From: Fasciolopsis buskii
Lineage: Eukaryota; Platyhelminthes; Trematoda; Plagiorchiida; Fasciolidae
Length of the DNA: 64,000 nucleotides
Assembly: GCA_008360955.1 (NCBI GenBank)
Contig: LUCM01007175.1
Coordinates: forward strand, 3,524 to 67,523
Reading direction: 5' to 3'
This document shows positions 13,301 through 26,619 of the stretch, in pieces. Position numbers and translations under genes: made by a program. Numbering within the stretch: the stretch's first letter is position 1; each line of letters opens with the position of its first letter. Below the pieces are notes generated by a model, which was not told the DNA's origin, ran no database searches, and was given only the letters and a program-made list of their open reading frames with translations.

Positions 13301-16300
13301 CCGCTGCGTCACCTCTTCCAGACTTCCCCGGAACGTACAAAACGTGCACAAAAAGGCTAATCATCGAAATAGTGGCCACTCTTCTATCCGCAGCCCAGGG
13401 TCGCACTCGGTAGCATGTAGCTTTGTCCTGAGTCCCGAGTGGGAGTCGGACGTACGCTTATACATCAAGCGAAGGACGCTTTCTAAGCCCGTTAGGTAGA
13501 CCAATACGCCGAATCAACTTCGGTCGGTTCAAGTGGGTTTAGAATAAAGAAGGTAAAGTAATCGATAACCACTTTGTGTCAACCTGCAGAGTGGTTTGCT
13601 CTCCTAGTTAAGTCTTCACACGTTAAGGTCAAAAGTAGGAATGAATTGCACTGAAGAACTTCAGAATATTAGATTCCCGTTTAATATCAAATTACATCCA
13701 GTAGATGAATTTCACGAATCAGTTGGGAGGAATGAGTTACGCCCTCCCTTGTTTAATTGTCAAGACTTCGAAGTTTTCGTATTGTACTTCACGAAGTGTA
13801 ATAACATGTTCGCGATGCCAAAAATGCTTTCTGAAATAAACCCTCCACATTCGCGTTAATCTTGCTATATTTTGTATTCTCGGTCGCTGCTATGGGATTT
13901 CTTTTCATGTGCTGTAGGCTCGCAGATGAATCATTTCGATTGAGTAGGTCAGTTTTGTCCCAGGGCCAAAAACTTAGCTGCCACGCGATTCCGCGTTGAT
14001 GTTAGGGTCCGTCTGTGCAGTGTGAGATCGCGAGCATTCAGTTTGCTGCTTTTTCCTTTTACCCTCGGGTTCAGGGTCACCTTTGCCTGTAACAATGAGA
14101 ACATCGACGTCTTTGGGATATGATCAATTCAGAGAAAATAAGAAAATCTGGCAGTGTAATAGAACGAAGAAATTTGGAATGTCAATGCGCTTCGTTGCCA
14201 AAATATGGAAGGTCGGCCGAAGAATTTTGAGAAAATGAATTCAGCAGGAATCAACGCTTAGATGGAACCCAGTAAGGAGTTTAGGTTATCGTAATAAATA
14301 AATAATTTAAAACGACACGTTCCATCTAGTGAGAATCGTTGCAAGAACGCTGGTTAGATAGGATCCCTTCTAAGACCGTATAAATTCCCGAGTTTGGAAA
14401 CACGTGGCATTGATTAGCGTTATCATTTTGATGGGAAACTTTCCAAATGATTCGACAAAAAACTTTGAACGAATTATCAGCAGTTTCCTTCGACCGACTG
14501 ATAGGTATCATGCTACCGATGGTTGAAGCTATTATTGCTGTCAGTGGTGGCAGCACGAAGTGTTGGTCTGTATGCTATTTGGTGTCTACCACCATGCACC
14601 GTTTTTTGTTTTCTTCTTCGTTGGAATTGTTATGATCGTCATATGAGTGGCTACTAGAGCCGTCAACTCGGGAGTCAAACACCTTGGTGGAACGATCGCC
14701 CATTCGGTGATCATATGGGGTCAAGTCGACCAGGCGGCTGTAGACAACCAATAGCAGTGTCTCGAGAATACGATGGGTTTTCGCCTGACAAACTTTGACT
14801 ATATAAAATAACACCTTTGGTGGCACTGTGACGGGATGAATGTGACCCGCACTGCAACAAGACCATAGTTGCTTGGCTGTCTCCCAAACGTTTTGCGTGA
14901 CCAGAGGCGTACGAACCGAATTTTCCTTTCATCAGCTGTCATGAGAAACTCGGAGAGCTTTGTGTCCTTACTGCTAAATGGTCAGAAGTTGTGTGAACTG
15001 GGATGCCGGCCACGGGCTCCTGAAAGTTTACGAATGCCACGTTTCACTGTGGTACATTGCGGATCAGATCTTTTGATCAAAGGCTGGTGATGGAATCGCT
15101 CAAGTTGTCAGCTTAATTCAGTTTGGGCAGCTGGCAAGTACAGAGCTCACAGAAGAATCATGGATTGTGACAGGCAGTCGACGACAAAAAAGATGAGTCT
15201 GGAAGGAATGATATGTACGGTGAAACCTTCACGGGCATCCTTTTTTCTTTCGCATTGTTTTATTTTTTCGCCATACTTCTCAGGTCACAAGATCTGGAGA
15301 CAAGTTCATGAAGTATATACATGCACTTCAAGAATGGTACATTTTTAATAGGATACCGACTTCGTTCGGTTAAAGCGCTTTTTACTTTCCTAGGAGTCAA
15401 TGCTCAAAGTGTGCAATAATTCAATGAAGCGCTATGTGAAAACGCGCCCGAAGGCCTCGTCCGAATCTGTTCGTCGAGCAAAAGAACTGCGCAGCTCTCT
15501 CCCGTCATTACAGGTTCATCCAGTTTTTCGTGAGTTCTCTCTCAGTTTATTTAATGAAACGATTGTGTGCAAATCTTCATAGCTACCAAATATCCTACAT
15601 TGAAATATAACTTGTTTTTTAGAAAATTAACGCATACTAAATAATATCAGTCACTTTCTGGTGTTGGTTTGAATCCCCTTTGGGATCTCACTCGTCTAGT
15701 ACTTGAGTGCCGAAGGTTCGATGATAATCTCTCATGTCCAACACTTTGATGGATCGATAATTCTTCTACCCCCTACACATATTCTGACTGCCCATGGAGG
15801 GGTGTTAGCCATAATTCTAGAACCGAAAGACAGTGGAACCATATGAAATTTCCATAGGTTGAACCTGTTGTTCAGGCGGATGTCTATCCCTTCCACCATA
15901 ATACGCGGAGAACATGGGGAAACAGTGGATTGCGTTCCCCATCGATTTTCCAGCTGTAGTCGCCCAGGTCCTCAGATGAGTTTCTAAGGTCTAATTTGTT
16001 TTTCTGCCTATTTCACACTTCAACCAATGTTGAACTCAATTCCAATAAACATTTGTGCCCAGATCCTGATGACGAAGTGTACTAAAAATAACTCTTTCCG
16101 GGATACCATGTGTCTATCAATGATCGGAGTGACCTGTATTGGTCATTCGGACCAAGTGCTTTTCATTTACTTTGATGACAAGTGTTAGTTCGCGGTCATC
16201 GGGCTAGTTGTTACACCTGACATCTTGGGATCGTATGCGTGATTCTGTGCCATTCCAAGTTTCATGACTTTGTGTCTTTAAGACCAACAGCAGAACTGAC

Positions 16301-19300
16301 GCGTTAAGTGAAGCGAGGGGTCTTGATTTGTGGAATTTGAGATAACGAATGCCCTTTATCAGACTAAACAGCAGCTAAAGTTATCCCCATCGTGATCCGC
16401 GGTCATGGTTTGTGGAACCATTGGATGACAACCAAGCACAGTCGGTCCCATTTCATCCCTTAAGTCTTTATCACACAATAATAACCGGAAGATGTTAAGC
16501 TTCGGTTAACTTATGCTAATCCGATTACGTGCCCCAGTTCTTTGTGCACAAAAACTGTGAACATTGCGATTGTCATAGACATGATATCAGTGCTTTTCTG
16601 CACAGAATTTAATTTCTATGCACGTTCACTGCAGTCGATAACTGTTTGTTATCTAAATCGGTTGAAGAGCAGTTGGCGTTGTCGGCCTTCTTTCTGTATC
16701 GTTCAGCCGTTAGATTATTTTAGCACAGGCATGTCGATATGTACTGAAATACGTTCACAACTGCATGCTATAGTAGCTCACACTATTCTCACATTTGTCG
16801 ATCGTAGGGGACGCACCAACCCAACCACTTCTTTCGCTAAGAGAAAAGGAAAACAGGGAAGACGTGCATTTGCAACGCCACAAAATATCAAAAAAGTGGT
16901 CTTAGTATAGTATGAGGCATGCTCCTTCCATTTGACTTATGCGTCAAGCATGTACGTCAGCGCGAAATAAGTGTTCCGTTTGGTGAGTTCAAATAGCCAT
17001 CTCGAAGGCAAGTGGTTTGATTGAGTCATCCAGTTACCAGTGATGTAGAACAAGAATCTTTTTACACTGTTAAACACAGGTCGTCTATTGAACATTTTCT
17101 TTATGTGGCTCCTTATTGACCCAAGTCTCGGTTGGCAATTATTACCTAGTGGTGTAATGGGCCTTATGAGACAAATGTCGGTTCAGCTGTACTTTTATTC
17201 ACTGTTGATATTTGTGATGTACTTATGCGAGAAAGGATTGTTTCTCACAACTTCTGGTCAATGGCTTTTGAGTGGATTGAATGTTTGGGACCTCAAAGTC
17301 AGGTAGATCCATATCCCACCATCACCGATAACTTCCGTCACAACGAGACTACACCTTGACGTGGTGTGACGGCTTGCGTGCCTCCATGATCCAACGAGCT
17401 ATACAGGATGGCTTATCTCAAGCCGGAGATCCAATCATGCCGTGGAAGGTCATGTAGAAACCTGACAGAAGTAGCTCTTCGCCTGGTCCTCCATAGTTTG
17501 GGGTTATTATCTGGTCTGCATGAGCTGTCAGTCTAAAAAACGTAGTGGTAGAGAAAATTGATCGAAGTGATGGGCGCCCACTCGCTGTACCCCGCGTGCC
17601 TTTTGCGGTGAGGTTCTTGTCAGTAGACCTAAGGCTTTTGGTTGAGATACCCGTAATTCGTTCTTTTGCTTAGCGCTGGGCTCGCCTAGCAGTACCTTCG
17701 TTCCATTATTCCCCATGAGCTTGACAACGCCTACAATATTCCATACTGCATCCGGTCGTCGCGCAGGGATAATCAGGTACCTGCGGTCGCTGTCCCAATG
17801 TGCATCGAGCGCAGGTGGGGTGTGGTAGTGATGAAGTATGCTACTGCTCAGAGTTCCTCGCTTTATATTCAACCTGTCTCTTCTGTCCTCGACCCAATCT
17901 GTTCTCCGCTCTGCTTACCCAAGTATCTCATTGATACACTCCCGATACTCGCAAGCATGTTTATGTCAATAATGCAGAGGTTTGGGGTGTTTTAGTCCTG
18001 TTAGCTTCAGCATCTTCTCTAAGCCTCGCTCACCTTCTGCATTTGGATCCTCAATGTCGCAACTTTAAATGCTGGAGCGTGCCAACAGGCGTGTTTGCTT
18101 CGCAGTGGAGACTCACTTTCGATTGATATGTTGCTGTTGTGAGTGAACACGACATTGCAATGATTCGAGTAGAGTAATTTAACTGACTGCACCAAACTTC
18201 CGCAAGATATTTTCTTCGCACTTCAGGAGACGAATCAGCTCATAGCTGTGGCCATCGTTGTGTAGGGATAGTCCCTTGATGAGAAGCTGAAGCAGCCCTT
18301 CTAACTGATCCCAGTCCAACAGTCGCTTGTGTGCCGTGAGATTGCAGTGATTCAGTGGGTGTCCGAAGGATAGTGTGTTAAGTGCAGTTTATTTTTATCC
18401 TCGCATAATGCTCCAATAACCTGCAACACTGACATGGAGCAAATGACAGTTTTACGATGACCCGTCAATCATGTTCGAAAGAGCAAAACGCCTACATGGT
18501 AGTGTAGCAGGTTGATAACTTAATGCACAAGTTGGAAAACTGAGTGCATCAGAGTTCCTGACAGGTGGGCGATGCGCCTTGCCTGCCACAGCGAAAACAG
18601 AGCAGAGAAGAGCAAAGCAGCTCTCCAGTCTGTGCAGATAATCATTTGTTCCCTATCTAGTAGATTTCCGACACTAGTGAGGGCTCGCGTCGCACAAGCG
18701 ACGTGCGTTCTAACTCGATTCTCGACAGGTTCAATGAGTCGAATTGAACCATATCGCAAGTTAGCTACCGTTGGCGCGGTTCTGTCCAGAACTGTAATCT
18801 TACTGAATCACGTACGTCGAAATCGGACCAAGCGTAGTTAATGGCGAATTTCTTGCTGCCAGCTGACTGGCGCATCGCCGCAGCCACAAATCTTGAATTG
18901 ACTGTCGAACGTGTGTGATTCGGCTGTTCTCAACGGTTATGAAAAGAAATCATTCGATGAACAAGAAACTAAGACGATCAGCAACGTGTAAACGAGCCAG
19001 TGGGAATCAAAATCAAAACAGGCCTATGTATTTGCAAGCGAATTTCGCCTCGTCGTCTCCAGAAACTAGTTAGTTCATCAAAAAGAACAAGCGTCGCTAA
19101 CTCTAATTGAGCAAAAGACGCAAACTGCGTAATCTCGCAGAGGAAGAACTCACACGGGCTCGCGAGGGTTAGATCTATGAGACGGGTCAAGTCACCATCA
19201 TAAGGCCTGAAGGAATCGACCCGCGAAAGCGGTGGTTAAGTAGCCCGAAGAAATAGAGGGAATCGTCTCGCTTTAGGTGACAGTCAAAGACTGTTAAGCT

Positions 19301-22300
19301 ATACGCCGACAGCGGTGGGACGGCGAAACTTTGCGGTTAGTGGAAGTCCGTGTGCGATAAGAATGGAGAGCTCATCCATGGTAAGAACAAGGAAGACGAC
19401 CGTTGGGCAGAACAATTTCAAGGATCAGTTTAGCTGGCCGTACCTACGTATCTAGTCCGACGCCCTGACTGTGTAATTCCTTGGAGAGGTGTCACTGACC
19501 CCATACGGCAAGTTGAGAGATGGAGTCCGAATTATTCAAGCTCTGAAAGGCGTAAAGAGTTCCAGGTCCCGTAACGACCCTTACCACCATTTTTTTTCCC
19601 CAATTGGTGAGAAATGCTGCTGATAATCATTACCGTCCTGCTGTCGCGATATTTGGAACGTAGGAAGCGTATCCGCTATCGTGGGATGAGTCGCGATTTA
19701 ACTCATCTTCAAGAAGGGTACACGGAGTAAAAGTGGGCAATATCATGCCGCGTGTACTGTATTCAATTAATCGTCTGAAGGTACCAACACATATACGTCG
19801 AGTGTAAGGCTCCTCTATCGAGGAGGCAGCCCGTTTGACACGATTGCGAGAGAATCATCATCTTCTTCTCGTATCTATATACACCATGTCCGGATCACTT
19901 CTGCAGGTCTGAGGGCTCTCACACGCATTCAACTCTTCACTAATATCCACCATCTCGCCACACTCACCGCGTCCGCCTCCGCGCCGACGAGTAGTCTTCC
20001 CTCGAATTGAAAGGTCTTGACTGTCTGAGTCGCACGGCCGGCCACTACCAGTGCTCTCTCCGTAGGGTAATACCCAACGAGTTTGTGTAACTGTCGCGAG
20101 CGATTGTACTCGCATACCTATAGTCCCGCGTTAGGGTATATACGGTAACTGTCACGTTCATTCGAAACAAACAGCGCCGTTCGGATCAAAGGGTGTCCCC
20201 GTCCTCCATNNNNNNNNNNNNNNNNNNNNNNNNNNNNNNNNNNNNNNNNNNNNNNNNNNNNNNNNNNNNNNNNNNNNNNNNNNNNNNNNNNNNNNNNNNN
20301 NNNNNNNNNNNNNNNNNNNNNNNNNNNNNNNNNNNNNNNNNNNNNNNNNNNNNNNNNNNNNNNNNNNNNNNNNNNNNNNNNNNNNNNNNNNNNNNNNNNN
20401 NNNNNNNNNNNNNNNNNNNNNNNNNNNNNNNNNNNNNNNNNNNNNNNNNNNNNNNNNNNNNNNNNNNNNNNNNNNNNNNNNNNNNNNNNNNNNNNNNNNN
20501 NNNNNNNNNNNNNNNNNNNNNNNNNNNNNNNNNNNNNNNNNNNNNNNNNNNNNNNNNNNNNNNNNNNNNNNNNNNNNNNNNNNNNNNNNNNNNNNNNNNN
20601 NNNNNNNNNNNNNNNNNNNNNNNNNNNNNNNNNNNNNNNNNNNNNNNNNNNNNNNNNNNNNNNNNNNNNNNNNNNNNNNNNNNNNNNNNNNNNNNNNNNN
20701 NNNNNNNNNNNNNNNNNNNNNNNNNNNNNNNNNNNNNNNNNNNNNNNNNNNNNNNNNNNNNNNNNNNNNNNNNNNNNNNNNNNNNNNNNNNNNNNNNNNN
20801 NNNNNNNNNNNNNNNNNNNNNNNNNNNNNNNNNNNNNNNNNNNNNNNNNNNNNNNNNNNNNNNNNNNNNNNNNNNNNNNNNNNNNNNNNNNNNNNNNNNN
20901 NNNNNNNNNNNNNNNNNNNNNNNNNNNNNNNNNNNNNNNNNNNNNNNNNNNNNNNNNNNNNNNNNNNNNNNNNNNNNNNNNNNNNNNNNNNNNNNNNNNN
21001 NNNNNNNNNNNNNNNNNNNNNNNNNNNNNNNNNNNNNNNNNNNNNNNNNNNNNNNNNNNNNNNNNNNNTTTTATATAAACGTGTAACTCTGGGGAACGGC
21101 AGCGGTCAGTGAGACTTGCCTTGCTGTTTAACGCTGAACGATGATGATGACGATGATGACCGATAACTTTGTAAATGGAAAATTCCCTTATCTTTGATGC
21201 CTTACCTCATCGGACTCGTTGAAGCATTGTGTCACTTCAAACTTCAATGTTTCCGGTTCTCATAAACGATACGTATTTCTGTTATTGATGAGGGCCGATC
21301 CAACGGGCCCACATGCATACGCTTTCTTACTTGGTGATCGATCTTGCTTCTTCATCTGAGACCCAAAAAAAAACAGTTTGATCTTGGCTGTACTTAATCC
21401 TTGGAGTGCACCAAACCGATCTTTTTATTTCATTCATATTGTGTATGCTGTTTGCGTGCATGATGCGAAGGTGCTTCCTGCCGCTTATAAACGGTTTGTC
21501 CGATCTCAGCAATGAAGTGGGTTTCATTATCGGTAACCGATTTCTGAAGCACTCTCAAGAATGAGAGCTTTTTGCAATGCAACGATAGCAGATTCGGCGT
21601 CAGCAGACATTGTGAAATACACTTCGGACCAGTAAGACTAGGAATAGGAATAAACGACAATCAAAACCCAGTGCTCAGTTGAAAAAAGGGCCACAGAAAT
21701 TGCCTTGAATTATTTCCCAGTTTTTTCATGACTCAGGCCACCGAGTCCATTTTGAAGTCTGTGAGTGTATTTTGGATACAAGCTTATCGCAACTTTTGAA
21801 GAATCGCATGATACTACTATTAATTCCGGGCAGACAGTGAGTAAGATATCCTAGTGACTTTGTTTGGTGAATGGCCCGGTACGATAATCGGAATGCAAAT
21901 CGGATAAAACCAGTCGCCGAAGTGATGGAGAAATTACAACACACGGCCATTCAAGCATAGAATTTCGTCTGGTTTGACAGCCAGTACCTCCCTCATAGAA
22001 TGGTAGTCAGAAAAATATCGTCTAATATTTCCATTCCGTCCGTGTTTGGTGCCTGATAACATGGGGCGAAAGCTGCTGTGACTTTCACAATTCGTGATAT
22101 AATCTTCTTCAGTCTTACTCAAGCTCCCGTAATGCTTGAACCAATTGACTGCCTCTGACTGATTATCACAGAGAGTGAGTGCAGGAGCAGGCTCTTGCCA
22201 GTCTTGAAGAAGTATCTTTCAGTTTGAAGGCAAAGAGCATATACCTTATTTGGATACCCCAATCTGTAAGCTGCCCAACGCGTATCGAATTGCCTGTTCA

Positions 22301-25300
22301 TTCTTTCTCAGCAAGGCTGTTAACGGAATCGAATGCTGCACGGAAGTCGATGAAACACGCTGTGTTTAGTAGGACTTGTGCCGCTCTTCTAGGATTCGAC
22401 GTAGTGTGAAGATCTGGTCAAAACAACCTCTTCTTTGACCAAAGCATGTACGTGCGTCCCGAACCTCGACAAAAAGGTTTAGAAGAATGGTTGTAAAGAT
22501 CTTAGCTATTATATCAATGAGGCTGATACTTCTGTAATTCGCACATATAGTCTTGTCGCCCTTCTCTGGTATATGGAGTAGAATAGAGGTTTTCCTGTCC
22601 TTGGGAAAAGTTTAGTTGTGGACTCAACAGAACTGGCGAACAATATTTGAAAATCTCGGGTGGGATGCCATCTTCACCGGGTGACTTTTAGTTTTTTATT
22701 GTCCGAACGGCTGAGGTGATTTTAAATTCGTCGGGAGACTCAAGATCGATTTCATACTGCTCCACGTCGTCTGGTCATGTTACACAGATAGACTCGATGG
22801 GAGGACGATTAAGCAGCTGGCTGAAATGTTCGGCCCATTTTCGGAGCTTTTGTTCGCATCCTGATATGAGGTGGCCATTGTCATCACGAAGAGTGGAGAG
22901 CGGAGATCGCGCCTTTCCCAAAGAGGAGCGCATGAGTCCGAAAAGCTTCCCGAAATCTCAAACGGCAGCTGCGGTTTCCGTGCAGCCTGCATTTTCAGGC
23001 CAATATCGCTTTTGGTCGCTCTTCGCTGAGCGTATATCTTTGCGGCGAGGGGTTCATACAAAATTGTTGGTTGGACGAATCAATTTGGTAGCCGTTAGAT
23101 CCAACAGAGCTCATCCACCTGTTCGGAAGCATTCGTCTTCGCATGCTGGACGCCGTCTCACCAAGGTCTTGGTTACCCTCAACCTGGTTTAGTTCGCCTG
23201 TCGAGCGGTTTGCGGGCTGTTGCCGCTGATGCACACCTCTGCTTCCTAGAGCCACTGGTGCGAGTTGGGTGGTTGATGGAGACCAAAGAAATGGAAGATG
23301 CCCCACGACATAGTTTAACTTAAACACATCGGTGGCAAAATTTCTTACACTGGGCATAGAATTTCAAAAACTCGGGCGACAATGGCGTAGCCTTGTCTTC
23401 AGACGAATATCGTTGGGGCTGATCCACTTGATTTTTATGTTTCGTGATTTAATGGTAGTTCCGTTGTTTTTTCCGTTTACGGGATGCTTCGATTGCTGTG
23501 ATTTTGATGCACAGGCTCTTATTTTCATGTTGCCTTCATTCAGCCGAGAAAGATGATGAGACCGGTTCAAAAGTTTTGGAAGTGATTCGTGGCCTCCAGT
23601 TACCGGTGAGTTGTTCGCGAATATTTCGTGATTTATTTGGATACGATTTTATTCTTTTATGAATTTTACCGAAGCCTGTCGTTCTTCGATTTCAAGACCG
23701 CACGATTCCTGCTTATACGACGCTTGTTTGGATTTACTCGGACAACGAATGCCCACATATCCTGACCACTAGAATAGAAAAGATAACAACATAAACAGAA
23801 GACAACGATATTCCAGTTCCATCTTTCGTCTGGGGGTCATATAAATGAGGGGTATCATCGGAATTCTTTAATATCTTTCCAACGTCCCAAACACAGCAGA
23901 TCGATCTTTCGGTTGATTCTGAAAACGTACATCCATGTTTTCACACGGATGAGTCCAGAATTAGCTCTCGGACAATGAAAATGCTTGCGAAAATCGACAC
24001 ACAGTCGTCCAGCAAAACAATCGTGATCCCCATGAGTGTCACCGAGTTAGCAAGCCTCAACTAATTCTTGTAAGGGAGTTTGCTTCTCTCTTTATTATCG
24101 CAATGGAATTGTTTGTCTTAACCGAATCTAGTTGACTGAAGATAGATAGTTTAGCACGCAGACCTTAGCCAGGTGTGCCATCCCTTCGATGCTTGCGTGT
24201 GCATGGGCTGGAGAACTGAACGTCGGATTGCACTCCACTGTAATCGAATGGATTGCGACTGCGTCTCACAAGTCTTTGGTTCGAATCTCAGCTCCGCTGG
24301 TCACTTGGATGGCTAACGGGAATTGGTTGCCATCCGGCTCGTTAGCACACCTGTCCCGTTGAAATGAGTGATGCTCTGCGACGTCGAGCTTCAGTATTGT
24401 GTACTTCAGCCACTCGGTTGGTGCAGTGGATAGAAAAAGGCTTTCCATTGAACTATACTTGCTTCTAGTGTGCTTTTGAGAGAAATGACATTTATCATGC
24501 AGATACTTTGACCAACTGGGCTATTATCTTTCAACTATTCGGGTTTGTTCCATCTAAAGTTTGGTTTTCTAATGCGAATTTTCCGCCTGTATAGTTGGCA
24601 TACAGTTGACATGTGACTTCAGCGGGATTTCGGTCTTCATTCTAAAGGCCGATGTACAAAATCTTAAGTCACGAGCGCTTCTGTTAGTTAGTGGCGACCG
24701 GATCACCGTTTACTGCGCCGGGTATGCCAGACATGTGACGAGGAAGCAACCCTGGCAACAACAGTAAACAATAATGTAAATCTGTCTTATCAATTAGTCG
24801 AAACACGAAGATGAAATCCAAACTTAATCTGGTTGCCGCTATTTCTCACGTACTCTCGATGTCACAAGTCGATTAGACGTCCTCCTGAGTAGCAGATTGT
24901 TGGTTTGTGTCAGAGATTGAAATCCCAGCTACGCCGGGAACTTTCGTGGTAAACAGCAGTTCGGATTGACACTACACTTATGTCTATGCAGTTTCTAGAT
25001 CAAAGCTACTAGCCATCTTAGGGTTGTGGGCCTTGGAGTCTATAAGGTATATCCCTTCTGCAGCAGAAATGCTTTAATTATGTGATAAACAGTGATTTTG
25101 AAATGCATGGTAATGACAATTGAAGTGACCATAATTTGGCTTCACAAGTCACTCATTTGTTTGTAAAACGATTGAGTACCCCATGCCAGTTACTCTGGGT
25201 AAACGCAATTGCCTATTTATTGACGCGGTTGGGAAAAGTGTTCTGTTGATTAGCTGCATTATTCTTCCGTTTCTGTGCTGGACTAACTACCCTTCAGAGT

Positions 25301-26549
25301 ACACCTTTCATGCACAAACCTTAGGTCTTTTAGCGAGCCGTACACTCGACAGGCACTAGATCTGAATCCCGTTCTTATTAGAGCTGATCGGTGATGCATA
25401 GCCACCGTTACACCGTAACATCAATCCCGTACACTACTCACAAGTGATTTTGGGGTCTACAGGAATGCCTAATGCGAGGCAGGCCATTGTGGACATTTGC
25501 CCGTTCTGTGAAAAAAACCTTATTTGATAAGGGGAACTTGGCTGGAGTTCATGGAACAGTCACCGTATCTCCGTTCGAAGCTGTCGGCACTACTCGTTGT
25601 CCCGCTGGATAACATCTGAATAGGAGCCGCGGGTTCAGTAAGTCACAATCCTTCTGGTTGGGAGACCCGGGTTCAAAACCGTGGGTCCAACAAAAGAATG
25701 TGCACCACTGATTGGCTGTGGAGCGAGCAAAACTCGAGTCTGATACTTTCCGATTGTACGGTTGGTTGAATGATTTCAGTTCTGTGTGTTAAAGGTGTGA
25801 TCCGAGGGACGATTCGCAAGATTTTGTCTCCAGCCTTTACCTTGGTTATAACGCATGCTTACAGCCTGGATACATACAGCCTAAAACACTAAGAACTGTT
25901 TTTGTTTGAATTAAGTTTGTCGTGCAATTCCGGAACTCGTTCTGTTCTGTCCTATCACGTATTGTTGAAATCACTGAACTCTACGCTCCCTCACGGCCAC
26001 CGAATGGTATCCTGCTTCGGAACGCTCATAATCAAAATAATGCCTCATGGAAATCGTATTGTGGATATTTAAAACACTCATATTTGCTGAATATATGCAT
26101 GCTTGCATTGCATTATATTCACAAATCTACGCACATTTGTAATCGGTCACTTTAATTCTGTCGAGTTCACCGCCCAAAATTCACGCCCCTTTTTATCATG
26201 AGAGATCCCATTTTAGACTTGTTATCGGACGCTTGGTAGCGACTGAATATCTTTGTTACACTTGTTTTGTGCTTTCGTCTCACGTGTCGTCTCGTGTTTT
26301 AGACAATATTCGAAGCCCTGGGACGCAATGCCAATCCCGAAGCGTTTGACACTATGACCAAAAAGAGAAAACTTCATCAGTCACTGATCGCCCGACATGC
26401 CATCAGACAGGTTCAATCGAAAGTCCGCGAACAAAATAAGGTAATTGGTAATCGGGTTACTGTTACCATTAACTGTCCAAAAGATCTCCGAATGTCCACT
26501 CGTTGTTTATTCGGTCCTGGATTGTAAAGAACGATCAGGATTACAATGG

Positions 26550-26619
<70 letters not shown>

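Noticed and set aside
20193..21086. Long open frame of nearly 300 codons across the gap
   Set aside because: It consists almost entirely of N and has no sequence content.
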